Below are positions 50,427 to 58,162 of a stretch of DNA of 64,000 nt, piece after piece; positions within the stretch are counted from its first letter, which is position 1, and every line of letters begins with the position of its first letter. The stretch covers positions 1 to 64,000 of the forward strand of contig JBGSWN010000232.1 in NCBI GenBank assembly GCA_041752395.1, read 5' to 3'. Under the pieces are notes generated by a model. It was not told the origin of the DNA. It searched no databases and saw only the letters and a program-made list of their open reading frames with translations. Both the position numbers and the translations under genes were made by a program. This DNA comes from UBA6168 sp041752395 (lineage in GTDB: Bacteria; Bacteroidota; Bacteroidia; Chitinophagales; Saprospiraceae).

Positions 50427-51613
50427 TAGGTTAAACGCACGAAAACAATGTTAGAAAAAAAGTAAGGCGAACGAGCCTATCTTTCGGGATGAAATTAGTA
50501 GAAATATTTGAGGACATCCCTGATTTTAGAAGTGAAAGCCGGATTTCACACTACTTGAGCTCGATTTTGGTGACAGCCTTCTGTGCAGTGCTCAGCGGTG
50601 CAGACGATTTTGAGGAAATAGCGGAATATGGTGCCGAAAAAGAGGACTTCCTGCGGCAGCTCGTCCCCCTTCCGAACGGCATCCCATCACATGACACTTT
50701 TCGCCGCGTGTTCCAGAACATGGATACCGGGGCATTTGAAAAATGCTTGCGGGAACGGGCGGCGGAGGTGGTGCAGGCCCTGGACGGCTTCCAGGTCAAC
50801 ATTGACGGCAAAGTGCTCAGGGCAACGGGCGAGCGGGGAAAAAAGACCGCAGCCATATGTATCGTAAGCGCTTGGGCGTCAGAATACTGCGTGTCGTTGG
50901 GGCAGGTCAAAACGGACAAAAAGAGCAACGAAAAGACGGCCATCCCGGAGCTGGTGGAGTCCATCGACGTCCGGGGGGCCCTGGTCAGCATAGATGCAAT
51001 GGGCTGTGACAAAAAGGTGGCGGCCCTCATCCGCTCGAACGGGGGCGATTACCTGCTGGCCTTGAAGAACAACCAGAAAGGGCTTTACGAAGAGGCCCAG
51101 GACTGGATGGAAAAGCGCAGGGGCAGCATGGACGTCCATTCACAGACGGATTACGTCGGCGGGAGGATTGAAAAGCGGACGACCTATGTGTGTGACGACC
51201 TGACCTACATCGACGAGTCACTGAACTGGGCGGACAGCAAGCGGGTCATAATGGTTGAGGCCGAGCGGAGCTTTAAAAACGGGGAGGAAAAGACCACTTT
51301 CCAGGCCCGCTTTTACATCAGCAGCAGGGAGGGGAACGCCCAGTATTTTGCCGGGTGCACCCGAAGGCACTGGAGCATTGAAAACCAGCTCCATTGGTAC
51401 CTTGATGTTGTTTTCAACGAGGACAGGCAAAGGTTAAGGGAAGGCAATGCACCGGAAAACATGGCAATCATGAGGAAACTGTCCCTACAGACATTGATGA
51501 TAAACAAAGGGAAAAAGTCCCTGAAGACGATGAGAAAGAAGGTGGCGTGGAACGATTCCCTCCTCCTTGAGATGCTCAAAAATATCTAACAATGTTCTCG
51601 TGCGTTTAACCTA
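50427..51613 (+). mobile_element. Intact ISAs1-family insertion sequence, 1187 bp
   Basis: Terminal inverted repeats of 28 bp start TAGGTTAAACGCACGA at 50427 and end with its complement at 51613, differing at two positions. One transposase ORF fills the interior. A 9-bp direct repeat, CTTTTTTTA, flanks it on both sides (50418-50426 and 51614-51622). Size, single ORF and duplication length fit ISAs1. Confidence 0.92.
50489..51589 (+). CDS. ISAs1 family transposase
   Basis: A 366-residue transposase. The N-terminal region (EIFEDIPDFRSESRISHYLSS, LSGADDFEEIAEYG) is the DDE_Tnp_1-associated domain. The DDE core has Asp in NIDGKVLRATG, Asp in VSIDAMGCDKKVA, and Glu in RRHWSIENQLHW, the ISAs1 signature. 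Length is full and the frame is uninterrupted, so the element is potentially active. Codon use (more ccg, ggg, atccg) differs slightly from neighbours, consistent with recent arrival. Confidence 0.95.
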   Translation: MKLVEIFEDIPDFRSESRISHYLSSILVTAFCAVLSGADDFEEIAEYGAEKEDFLRQLVPLPNGIPSHDTFRRVFQNMDTGAFEKCLRERAAEVVQALDGFQVNIDGKVLRATGERGKKTAAICIVSAWASEYCVSLGQVKTDKKSNEKTAIPELVESIDVRGALVSIDAMGCDKKVAALIRSNGGDYLLALKNNQKGLYEEAQDWMEKRRGSMDVHSQTDYVGGRIEKRTTYVCDDLTYIDESLNWADSKRVIMVEAERSFKNGEEKTTFQARFYISSREGNAQYFAGCTRRHWSIENQLHWYLDVVFNEDRQRLREGNAPENMAIMRKLSLQTLMINKGKKSLKTMRKKVAWNDSLLLEMLKNI

Positions 51614-51622
51614 CTTTTTTTA
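51614..51622 (+). repeat. 9-bp target site duplication of the IS (right copy)
   Basis: CTTTTTTTA, identical to 50418-50426 on the left side. An undecayed duplication indicates a recent insertion. Confidence 0.88.
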
Positions 51623-51645
51623 TCAAAAACAATGCTGAATGGTAT

Positions 51646-52185
51646 TTATTTTTTGCTGCTGCCAACTATATTTCTGAAGGACATAATTTTGGAGCGCCAG
51701 TAATCGGAAGTCTCCAATTTTTCCATCACTACGCCCCTGCCGGAGGTGCTGTGGATAAGCGTCATGCCGCTTTTGTCGTTTTCGTAAACCATGGCTACAT
51801 GAAAAACCCGGCCTCCAGGGCTGCGGCGGAAGAATACAAGGTCTCCAGGCTTTGCATCCTTTTTGGAAATACGCTCGCCTTGTTTTTCTTGGGTTGCAGA
51901 AGAGCTGTTCATTTTAATATCATGTTCTTTCATGATGTAATAAACAAAGCCAGAGCAGTCAAATCCCTTCGGCGACTTACCAGCGGATCGGTAATGCGTA
52001 CCCAAATATTGTTCTGCTTCTTCTACAATATCGTTCCGAAACAAAATCTCTTTCTCGACTTTTTTAGTCTTGGCCTCTGCTATCGGATTTGAAACTTCGG
52101 CAGTTTGAGAAAATAAACTGCAAGATGTGAGACCTACGAGTGCTACAATAGTAAACACTCTCCTTACCAGCCTTCTAACGTTCAT
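51646..52185 (-). CDS. NlpC/P60 family C40 peptidase lipoprotein
   Basis: A 179-residue lipoprotein. MNVRRLVRRVFTIVALVGLTSC ends in a lipobox with Cys22. The NlpC/P60 domain has GFDCSGFVYY with catalytic Cys77, GDLVFFRRSPGGRVFHVAMVYE with the catalytic His, and STSGRGVV. It is a cell-wall endopeptidase cutting stem peptides such as D-Glu-diaminopimelate. The frame extends to 52263 but the signal peptide fixes the start. A weak -7-like box CATCTTTG (reverse complement of 52372-52379) is upstream. Confidence 0.88.
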   Translation of the reverse strand: MNVRRLVRRVFTIVALVGLTSCSLFSQTAEVSNPIAEAKTKKVEKEILFRNDIVEEAEQYLGTHYRSAGKSPKGFDCSGFVYYIMKEHDIKMNSSSATQEKQGERISKKDAKPGDLVFFRRSPGGRVFHVAMVYENDKSGMTLIHSTSGRGVVMEKLETSDYWRSKIMSFRNIVGSSKK

Positions 52186-52406
52186 ACGTTGCTGTTTTTT
52201 TGTTGGCTTGAAAAAACCCACAGATGTTAAAAAAAAATTTGCATAAAAAGGGTCAAAATTCAAGGGTGCGCTTACATAGGAGTGTTCAAAATTGGGATAA
52301 AAAGGAGTTCTGTCAGCGCCTTAATGTGCTTACTCTGCTATTTGTTCACCGCCTTTTTTCTTCGGTGGTCGGCAAAGATGCAAAACCAGAATTGATTTCC
52401 AAGCAT

Positions 52407-53189
52407 TTAACGAACAAAAATTGCAAATTCATCTTTGTCTGCGAGGAATTGTAGGCTTCTTCTGTAGTCCAACAGCATTTCCATGGCAAGTGACATGGTG
52501 GAAATATCTTCTGTGTCCGAAATTTGGTGCAAAATTTTTCCGCCGAAATCAATTACTGAAGTGTCACCGGAATAATTGAATCCCACACCGTCCGTTCCGT
52601 AGCGATTTACTCCTGCCACAAAGCACTGGTTTTCGATGGCCCTAGCCATCAGCAAGCTTTTCCAATGATGGCTGCGTCGGTCAGGCCAGTTGGCAACGTA
52701 CAGCAGCAAGTCAAAGCCCTCGACGTTTCGGCTCCAAACCGGGAAACGAAGATCGTAACAAATCATCGGGCAAATTTTCCACCCAAGCCACTCCGTCACC
52801 AGTTTTTGCTGGCCAGCCGTGTAGGTCTCATGCTCCGCTGCCGGTGTGAACAGGTGGCGCTTATCGTACAACTCAAAGCTGCCATCTGGCCTCATCCAAA
52901 CCAGCCGGTTGAAATACCGCACATCTTCCTTTGCGATAAAACTACCTGTCACTGCTGCGCCTGTTTGACGGGATTGCTTGGCCAACCAATTCATCGTCCG
53001 TCCATCCATCGCTTCGGCCAGTCGTGGGGCATCCATGCTGAAACCCGTTGTGAACATCTCCGGCAGCACAATCACGTCTGTCGTGCCGCCTAAGTTGGCG
53101 AGCTTCTTCGAAAACATTGCCAAATTTGTTTCGACGTCTTCCCAGGCAAGTGCGGATTGCACGGTGGTAATGCGTAGATGTTCGGTCAT
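52407..53189 (-). CDS. Nitrilase-superfamily amidase (YafV/omega-amidase type)
   Basis: A 260-residue carbon-nitrogen hydrolase. The catalytic triad is readable: Glu in VLPEMFTTGF, Lys in YDKRHLFTPA, and Cys in ICYDLRFPVW. NWPDRRSHHWKSLLMARAIENQCFVAGVNRYG is characteristic of YafV/NIT2-like omega-amidases that hydrolyse 2-oxoglutaramate or 2-oxosuccinamate and repair metabolites of glutamine transamination. The start at 53189 is preferred; the frame opens at 53249 through the L25 terminator hairpin. Confidence 0.88.
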   Translation of the reverse strand: MTEHLRITTVQSALAWEDVETNLAMFSKKLANLGGTTDVIVLPEMFTTGFSMDAPRLAEAMDGRTMNWLAKQSRQTGAAVTGSFIAKEDVRYFNRLVWMRPDGSFELYDKRHLFTPAAEHETYTAGQQKLVTEWLGWKICPMICYDLRFPVWSRNVEGFDLLLYVANWPDRRSHHWKSLLMARAIENQCFVAGVNRYGTDGVGFNYSGDTSVIDFGGKILHQISDTEDISTMSLAMEMLLDYRRSLQFLADKDEFAIFVR

Positions 53190-53213
53190 TGCTGCGTTTT
53201 TTACAAAATTAAA

Positions 53214-53246
53214 CGAGGCATAAAGATGTGAAATCTTTATGCCTCG
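53214..53246 (-). terminator. rplY terminator
   Basis: Perfect 14-bp arms (53214-53227 and 53233-53246, cgaggcataaagat and its complement) with a 5-base loop, followed on the minus strand by a T-run. It lies between rplY and the amidase gene, both minus strand. Confidence 0.75.
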
Positions 53247-53272
53247 CATATAAAACTATGTAGCAGAAAGAA

Positions 53273-53878
53273 TTATTCTGCTGCTATTTCTTCAACAGCA
53301 ACTTCCTCTTCTTCTGCTGCGCCTGCTTTCAAGCCCCTTGGAACTGGGATGGTACAGATTGGCAAAGCTTGTGCGTTGATAATTTCAACACCGGGGATAG
53401 TGGCGATGTCACGGATCCTCAGCGATTGGCCGAGTTTCAGTTTTGAAATATCCACTTTCATCTCATCCACCATTTGCTCTGGCGTGGTCTTGATTTTAAC
53501 AGAACGGAGTTTCTGAACCAATTTGCCACCAGCACGAACACCAGGTGCAGTACCTTCAAAACGAATGGGTACGTTTACTTTAATGGTATTGCCATCCACA
53601 AGGTGAAGGAAGTCAATATGCCTAACAGCATCCGTCACTGGGTGAAACTGGATGTCTTTCAGGATGCACCTGTAGGATTTTCCGTTTACACTTAAGGTTG
53701 CGAGCTTGAACTCACCGGTGTAAACAATGTCCCTGATTGCGTCAGGTGTGACCGTGAAGTGCACGTTTTCGCCACTTCCGTACAATACACAAGGGATAGT
53801 TCCTGAATCTCTGGCAGCCTTGGCTGCGGATGTTCCAGTGCCGCTACGGAGTGTTCCTTCAACATTTATCGATACCAT
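53273..53878 (-). CDS. rplY: 50S ribosomal protein L25/general stress protein Ctc
   Basis: A 201-residue L25 of the long Ctc type: N-terminal 5S rRNA-binding domain (SAAKAARDSGTIPCVLYG, LKDIQFHPVTDAVRHIDFLHL) plus a C-terminal TL5-like domain (VPIRFEGTAPGVRAGGKLVQ, LKLGQSLRIRDI) and an acidic tail rich in Glu. A TATCTTTG box lies 113 bases upstream. It is divergent from rpmH. Confidence 0.93.
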   Translation of the reverse strand: MVSINVEGTLRSGTGTSAAKAARDSGTIPCVLYGSGENVHFTVTPDAIRDIVYTGEFKLATLSVNGKSYRCILKDIQFHPVTDAVRHIDFLHLVDGNTIKVNVPIRFEGTAPGVRAGGKLVQKLRSVKIKTTPEQMVDEMKVDISKLKLGQSLRIRDIATIPGVEIINAQALPICTIPVPRGLKAGAAEEEEVAVEEIAAE

Positions 53879-53990
53879 GTTATTAGAATTGAATCGTTGT
53901 TCTTAAAATTTCCCTTGCTGATACTCGTCAAAAACGGCAAACCCGCAAGATTTTTCGCTCCTTCTGAGGCTTACTTTCTCAAAAGGCGGG

Positions 53991-53998
53991 CAAAGATA
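53991..53998 (-). promoter_or_regulatory. -7 box TATCTTTG for rplY
   Basis: The reverse complement of 53991-53998 matches TAnnTTTG; no good -33 found. Confidence 0.5.
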
Positions 53999-54127
53999 GG
54001 CTTTTTTGAAAAATACTATGCTTTGGCAGTTCATTTTTTTAGATTTTTCTCAAAAACAAATCCAGCGTTTCCATTTGTTCTTGAAATCTTCTTTCCAAAA
54101 CGCTTGGTTATTCACAATAAAATAAAT

Positions 54128-54135
54128 TACCTTTG
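54128..54135 (+). promoter_or_regulatory. -7 box TACCTTTG for rpmH
   Basis: Perfect box, with a TTGG -33-like element at 54104-54107 and 20 bases between. Confidence 0.6.
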
Positions 54136-54186
54136 CCCTCCCTTTTGAAAAAGGACTAATTTAGAACCAGTAAATTCGACGATACA

Positions 54187-54342
54187 ATGAAAAGGACTTT
54201 CCAACCTTCCAAGAGAAAAAGAGCCAACAAGCATGGCTTTCGTGAGCGTATGAGCACCAAAAATGGCCGCAGGGTATTGGCTCGCCGCCGTGCACAAGGC
54301 CGCTGGAAACTGACGGTTTCCGATGAGAAGCACGTGAAATAA
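54187..54342 (+). CDS. rpmH: 50S ribosomal protein L34
   Basis: A 51-residue protein: MKRTFQPSKRKRANKHGFRER, then MSTKNGRRVLARRRAQGR, the invariant L34 sequence pattern, with a short C-terminal extension KLTVSDEKHVK. It is too short for routine ORF lists. It is preceded by a good promoter and followed by a terminator, so it is monocistronic here, not joined to rnpA as in many bacteria. Confidence 0.97.
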   Translation: MKRTFQPSKRKRANKHGFRERMSTKNGRRVLARRRAQGRWKLTVSDEKHVK

Positions 54343-54373
54343 GTAAGCATTTGCTACTAATATATCTTGGCGT

Positions 54374-54407
54374 AAAGCCCGGAGTGGTTAATTTCGCTCC
54401 GGGCTTT
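54374..54407 (+). terminator. rpmH terminator
   Basis: Perfect 11-bp arms aaagcccggag (54374-54384) and ctccgggcttt (54397-54407), 31 bases after the rpmH stop. Confidence 0.8.
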
Positions 54408-54501
54408 GCCGTTTTGGTCAAGTGGAAAGGACAAAGTAAAAAGAAGACACGGGTAAATCCCCACTTTTCACTTCAACCTTTTTACTTTTTCCTTTTCTAC
54501 C

Positions 54502-55257
54502 ATGTTGTTCAAAAAAAAGCAACCCAAGCCGGAACAAACCTTCGTAGAGGTGGGAGAACGAAAGATTCCCGCCAAAATCTACGTCGAAATGCGTCGGGGC
54601 GTCAGGTTTTCACTTGGTAAAAACGGTGCTATCCTGCGGATGCCTGTGCTGCTGCCTGCAAGTGCCAAACAGGTTGAGTTGGAGCGCTTCAAAGCTTGGG
54701 TCACTCAAAAAGTTTCCGAAAAAGGCCCAGAGGACAGTCACGCCCTCGGCAAAATCTACCAAGATGGAGACGAACTTCAAGTGGGCAGCCGCAGCTATTC
54801 CATCCACATAGATTGGACGGACAACAAGACCCACTCCGCCCGTTTGCGCAGCAGAAATATCTACCTGAAACTCACAAAAACTGATACAGAGTCCAACCGC
54901 ACCAAAGCCGTTCGGCAACTAATCAGCCGCACTGTCGCACAGGATTATCAGCCCCATATCGAGCGCCGGGTGATGGAACTGAACCATCTTTATTTCCGAA
55001 AGGAAATCCAAAGTGTTTCTTTGAAATACAACACCTCCAACTGGGGAAGCTGCTCCACGAAGGCGAACATCAACCTCAGCACTTGCCTCCTTTTCGCTCC
55101 CGATGATGTCATTGACTATGTGATTATCCACGAGCTGGCGCACTTGCTGGAAATGAACCATTCGCCCCGCTTTTGGAAGCATGTGGAGGATGCCATGCCG
55201 GATTACAAGGAGAAGAAAAAATGGCTGAAACAGAACTGGCAGGCTTGCAATTTTTAA
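54502..55257 (+). CDS. YgjP/DUF45 family M48-like metallopeptidase
   Basis: A 251-residue protein with the DUF45 (WLM-like) zinc-peptidase pattern: NTSNWGSCSTKANINLS and IDYVIIHELAHLLEMNHSPRFW, where HELAH plus the later His coordinate zinc. The N-terminal half is beta-rich (RRGVRFSLGKNGAILRMP). E. coli YgjP is the reference and has no firmly known substrate. The arrangement here is a single gene with terminator-like elements at both sides. Confidence 0.85.
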   Translation: MLFKKKQPKPEQTFVEVGERKIPAKIYVEMRRGVRFSLGKNGAILRMPVLLPASAKQVELERFKAWVTQKVSEKGPEDSHALGKIYQDGDELQVGSRSYSIHIDWTDNKTHSARLRSRNIYLKLTKTDTESNRTKAVRQLISRTVAQDYQPHIERRVMELNHLYFRKEIQSVSLKYNTSNWGSCSTKANINLSTCLLFAPDDVIDYVIIHELAHLLEMNHSPRFWKHVEDAMPDYKEKKKWLKQNWQACNF

Positions 55258-55261
55258 GGTG

Positions 55262-55283
55262 CCGCCAAACTCCAGTTTGGCGG
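55262..55283 (+). repeat. Short perfect palindrome after the DUF45 gene
   Basis: Arms ccgccaaact (55262-55271) and agtttggcgg (55274-55283) with a 2-base loop, no T-tract. It resembles in layout the GCCCAATttATTGGGC and GGACTgccAGTCC cores of the other spacer elements. Confidence 0.6.
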
Positions 55284-55409
55284 AGGCATAGAAAACATGC
55301 TTGAGCGGGAATCAGAAAACGAAAATTACCGTTAGATTTTTTAAAAGTTTTTTTTCAAAAAAATCAAATCAAAAAATCAAGGGGATACGTGCCTCCGGCC
55401 ATCAATCCC

Positions 55410-55417
55410 TACCTTTG
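55410..55417 (+). promoter_or_regulatory. -7 box TACCTTTG for cysS
   Basis: The box ends seven bases before the cysS ATG, implying a leader of only a few bases. Confidence 0.6.
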
Positions 55418-55424
55418 CGCCCTT

Positions 55425-56927
55425 ATGAAAAACGAATTACAGGTTTTTAACAGCTATACCGGCAAAAAAGAGGTTTTCACGCCGATACACGAAGGCCAAG
55501 TCGGCATGTACGTATGCGGTCCGACCGTTTACAGCGACGTACACCTTGGCAATTGCCGCACCTTCGTCAGCTTTGATGTGATTTTCCGTCACCTGCAATA
55601 CCTCGGCAATAACGTCCGCTACGTGCGCAACATCACTGATGTGGGCCACCTCGAAGGCGACGCTGACTCGAACGCCGAGGATAAAATCTCAAAAAAAGCC
55701 CGACTCGAACAGCTCGAACCGATGCAAATCGTGCAGCACTACATGAACGGTTTTCATGACATCATGAAAGTATTCAACACGCTGCCGCCGCATATCGAGC
55801 CGAGGGCTACGGGGCATATCGTGGAGCAAATTGAGATGGTGCAGGAGATAATTGACAACGGGCTGGCATACGAAAACAATGGTTCCGTTTATTTCGATAC
55901 CTTGAAATTTGCGGAAAAACACGGTGTGTACGGTGCGCTCTCTGGCCGAAAAATCGAAGACCTCATGGCCGAGAGCCGTGACAATTTGAAAAACCAGGAA
56001 GAAAAACGCCACCCTTCTGATTTTGCCATTTGGATAAAAGCCGCCCCGGAACACCTCATGCGCTGGAAATCGCCGTGGTCAGTGGGTTTCCCTGGCTGGC
56101 ACTTGGAGTGCTCGGTGATGAGCACGAAGTACTTGGGCGAGAAATTTGACATCCACGGCGGTGGCAACGACCTCAAGTTTCCCCACCACGAAAACGAAAT
56201 CGCCCAGAATTACGGCGCTTGCGGCCATGCTCCCTGCAATTACTGGCTGCACACCAATATGCTGCTGCTCAACGGCAAAAAAATGTCGAAAAGCGACGGT
56301 AATTCCATCATGCCCGGCGAACTTTTTACCGGCCAAAGCCCGCACCTGACCAAGGCGTATTCACCAATGGTGGTGCGGTTTTTTATGCTCCAGTCGCATT
56401 ACAGCAGCACTCTCGACCTTACTGATGATGCGCTGCAGGCAGGCGAAAAAGGCTACCGTCGTTTGATGGAAGGCCAAAAAGCGCTGCAATCCATGGCGCA
56501 CCAAGGCGGTGGTTCGGCTGGCACACTGGACAAGGAAGTGAACGCCGCCATTGACCAAGCCTTTGCCGACATGAACGACGACTTCAACACACCGAAGGCA
56601 CTGGCCAGTTTGTTTGAATTGGTTACCAAAATCAACAGCCTGAAAGGTGGTCAACTTTCTTTCAACGAAATCACGGCGGAGACGTTGGAGCGTTTGAAAA
56701 AAACTTTCAACGACTTCATCTTCACCATTTTCGGTTTGCAGGAAGAAAATTTTGATTCTTCTGGTGATGGAGTTGTGGATGGCCTCATGCAACTCATACT
56801 CGAAATGCGCCAAAATGCTCGGACGAACAAGGACTGGGGCACCTCCGATAAAATCAGGGACGTGCTCAAGGAATTGGACATCGTCGTGAAGGACGGAAAA
56901 GAAGGCGCTACTTGGGTGAAAGGCTAA
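55425..56927 (+). CDS. cysS: Cysteinyl-tRNA synthetase
   Basis: A 500-residue class I synthetase. MYVCGPTVYSDVHLGNCRTFVSFDV includes a zinc Cys and the HIGH-type motif as HLGN. RNITDVGH, GWHLECSVMS and FDIHGGGNDLKFPHHENEIAQ give further zinc/tRNA-binding residues, and KKMSKSDGN is KMSKS. The ATG at 55425 is preferred over 55389 because the promoter box covers the earlier start. It charges tRNA-Cys. Normal length. Confidence 0.95.
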   Translation: MKNELQVFNSYTGKKEVFTPIHEGQVGMYVCGPTVYSDVHLGNCRTFVSFDVIFRHLQYLGNNVRYVRNITDVGHLEGDADSNAEDKISKKARLEQLEPMQIVQHYMNGFHDIMKVFNTLPPHIEPRATGHIVEQIEMVQEIIDNGLAYENNGSVYFDTLKFAEKHGVYGALSGRKIEDLMAESRDNLKNQEEKRHPSDFAIWIKAAPEHLMRWKSPWSVGFPGWHLECSVMSTKYLGEKFDIHGGGNDLKFPHHENEIAQNYGACGHAPCNYWLHTNMLLLNGKKMSKSDGNSIMPGELFTGQSPHLTKAYSPMVVRFFMLQSHYSSTLDLTDDALQAGEKGYRRLMEGQKALQSMAHQGGGSAGTLDKEVNAAIDQAFADMNDDFNTPKALASLFELVTKINSLKGGQLSFNEITAETLERLKKTFNDFIFTIFGLQEENFDSSGDGVVDGLMQLILEMRQNARTNKDWGTSDKIRDVLKELDIVVKDGKEGATWVKG

Positions 56928-56930
56928 ACA

Positions 56931-57120
56931 ATTTCGGAATTCAGATTGCGGAATTCGGATTGAGCGGACTGCGTCGAAACAAAACTTGTTGGAAGGTCGT
57001 TTTTAGCTGGTTACGAAAATATCACGTAAAATTTGATTGCTACTGATGAATGCTTTTTTCATACTTGGCCAATTTTGATGGCCTTGAAAATCGTCAATCG
57101 TCAAATCGTCAATCGTCAAT
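56931..57120 (+). repeat. Word-type microrepeats upstream of the MoxR gene
   Basis: 56931-56962 has near-tandem gatttcggaattc-like words. 57089-57120 has four near-tandem copies of aatcgtc (aatcgtcaatcgtcaaatcgtc...). The spacer between cysS and the ATPase otherwise shows no ORF. Confidence 0.5.
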
Positions 57121-57127
57121 AATAATT

Positions 57128-58099
57128 ATGTCTCAAACTGCCCACAAATCTGATGTAGAAGCGGTTGACGCCTTGGCGCAATCGTACAAAGACCTCAAAA
57201 AAGAAATCGCAAAGGTTATCGTTGGCCAAGATGAAGTAGTTAAAAGCGTCATCATTTCCTTGTTTTCCAACGGTCACAGCCTGCTGGTCGGTGTGCCGGG
57301 TTTGGCGAAAACGCTGCTCGTCAGCACCATCGCCGAAGTGCTCGACCTTGGTTTCAAGCGAATCCAGTTCACGCCGGACCTTATGCCGAGCGATATCACT
57401 GGCTCGGAAATCCTTGGTGAAGACCGCCATTTCAAGTTCAACAAAGGCCCGCTTTTTTCCAATATCGTACTTGCCGACGAGATAAACCGGACCCCACCGA
57501 AAACGCAAGCTGCCCTGCTGGAAGCCATGCAAGAGCGCTCGGTGACAGTGGCCGGAACACGCCACGTGCTGCCAGCACCGTTTTTTGTGTTGGCTACGCA
57601 AAATCCCATCGAGCAGGAGGGAACCTACCCATTGCCGGAGGCACAACTTGACCGTTTCATGTTCAATATCCCGCTGGATTACCCTTCTTATCAGGAGGAA
57701 ATTGATGTGGTAAAAAGCACGACTAGCAATGAAAAAGCGAGCTTGAGGCATATCCTGAACGATACACAAATCCTTGCTTTTCAGCAACTTATCCGTAAGA
57801 TTCCAGTCGCTGACAATGTGTTGGAGTATGCGGTGTCACTGGCTACCAAGACTCGTCCTGGCACGGAGCGGGCGACAGCGAAAGTCAACGAATACATCTC
57901 TTGGGGTGCCGGCCCTCGTGCTTCGCAATATTTGGTGCTTGGCGCAAAATGCCACGCTGCCGTTTCCGGCAAATACTCGCCTGACATCGATGACGTGAAG
58001 GCCATCGCCAACTACGTGCTTCGTCACCGTATCGTGCGGAATTACAAGGCGGAGGCCGAAGGGATTACAGAGGAGATGATTATTCAGAGCTTGTTTTAA
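57128..58099 (+). CDS. MoxR family AAA ATPase
   Basis: A 323-residue MoxR ATPase: GVPGLAKTLLVSTIAE is Walker A, VLADEINRTPPKTQAALLEAMQE is Walker B plus sensor region, FVLATQNPIEQEGTYPLPEAQLDRFMF is the MoxR signature, with the C-terminal lid GASPRA-like GAGPRASQYLV. MoxR proteins work with VWA-domain partners as chaperones for metal centres or envelope complexes. Here the usual DUF58/VWA/BatA partners are absent downstream. The ATG at 57128 is chosen over 57050. Confidence 0.9.
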   Translation: MSQTAHKSDVEAVDALAQSYKDLKKEIAKVIVGQDEVVKSVIISLFSNGHSLLVGVPGLAKTLLVSTIAEVLDLGFKRIQFTPDLMPSDITGSEILGEDRHFKFNKGPLFSNIVLADEINRTPPKTQAALLEAMQERSVTVAGTRHVLPAPFFVLATQNPIEQEGTYPLPEAQLDRFMFNIPLDYPSYQEEIDVVKSTTSNEKASLRHILNDTQILAFQQLIRKIPVADNVLEYAVSLATKTRPGTERATAKVNEYISWGAGPRASQYLVLGAKCHAAVSGKYSPDIDDVKAIANYVLRHRIVRNYKAEAEGITEEMIIQSLF

Positions 58100-58114
58100 A
58101 AAAATAGGCTTGGA

Positions 58115-58162
58115 AATACAGAACGGGCTGGTCGGCGAAAGCGGGCTAGCCCGTTTTGTATT
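58115..58162. terminator. Bidirectional hairpin between MoxR and DUF4143 genes
   Basis: Arms aatacagaacgggct (58115-58129) and its near-complement (58148-58162), one mismatch, between convergent genes; the right arm overlaps the DUF4143 stop. Confidence 0.7.

Larger units (their letters stand above)
53879..54186. other. 308-base divergent spacer between rplY and rpmH
   Basis: It holds the two outward promoters listed separately and no convincing ORF. Nothing indicates an autoregulatory ribosomal-protein RNA motif, although the leaders (about 110 and 50 bases) leave room for one. Confidence 0.4.

Noticed and set aside
53897..54148. 83-codon open frame between rplY and rpmH
   Set aside because: It runs through both divergent promoters, is Phe/Lys-rich by AT content, and has no start context or family resemblance.
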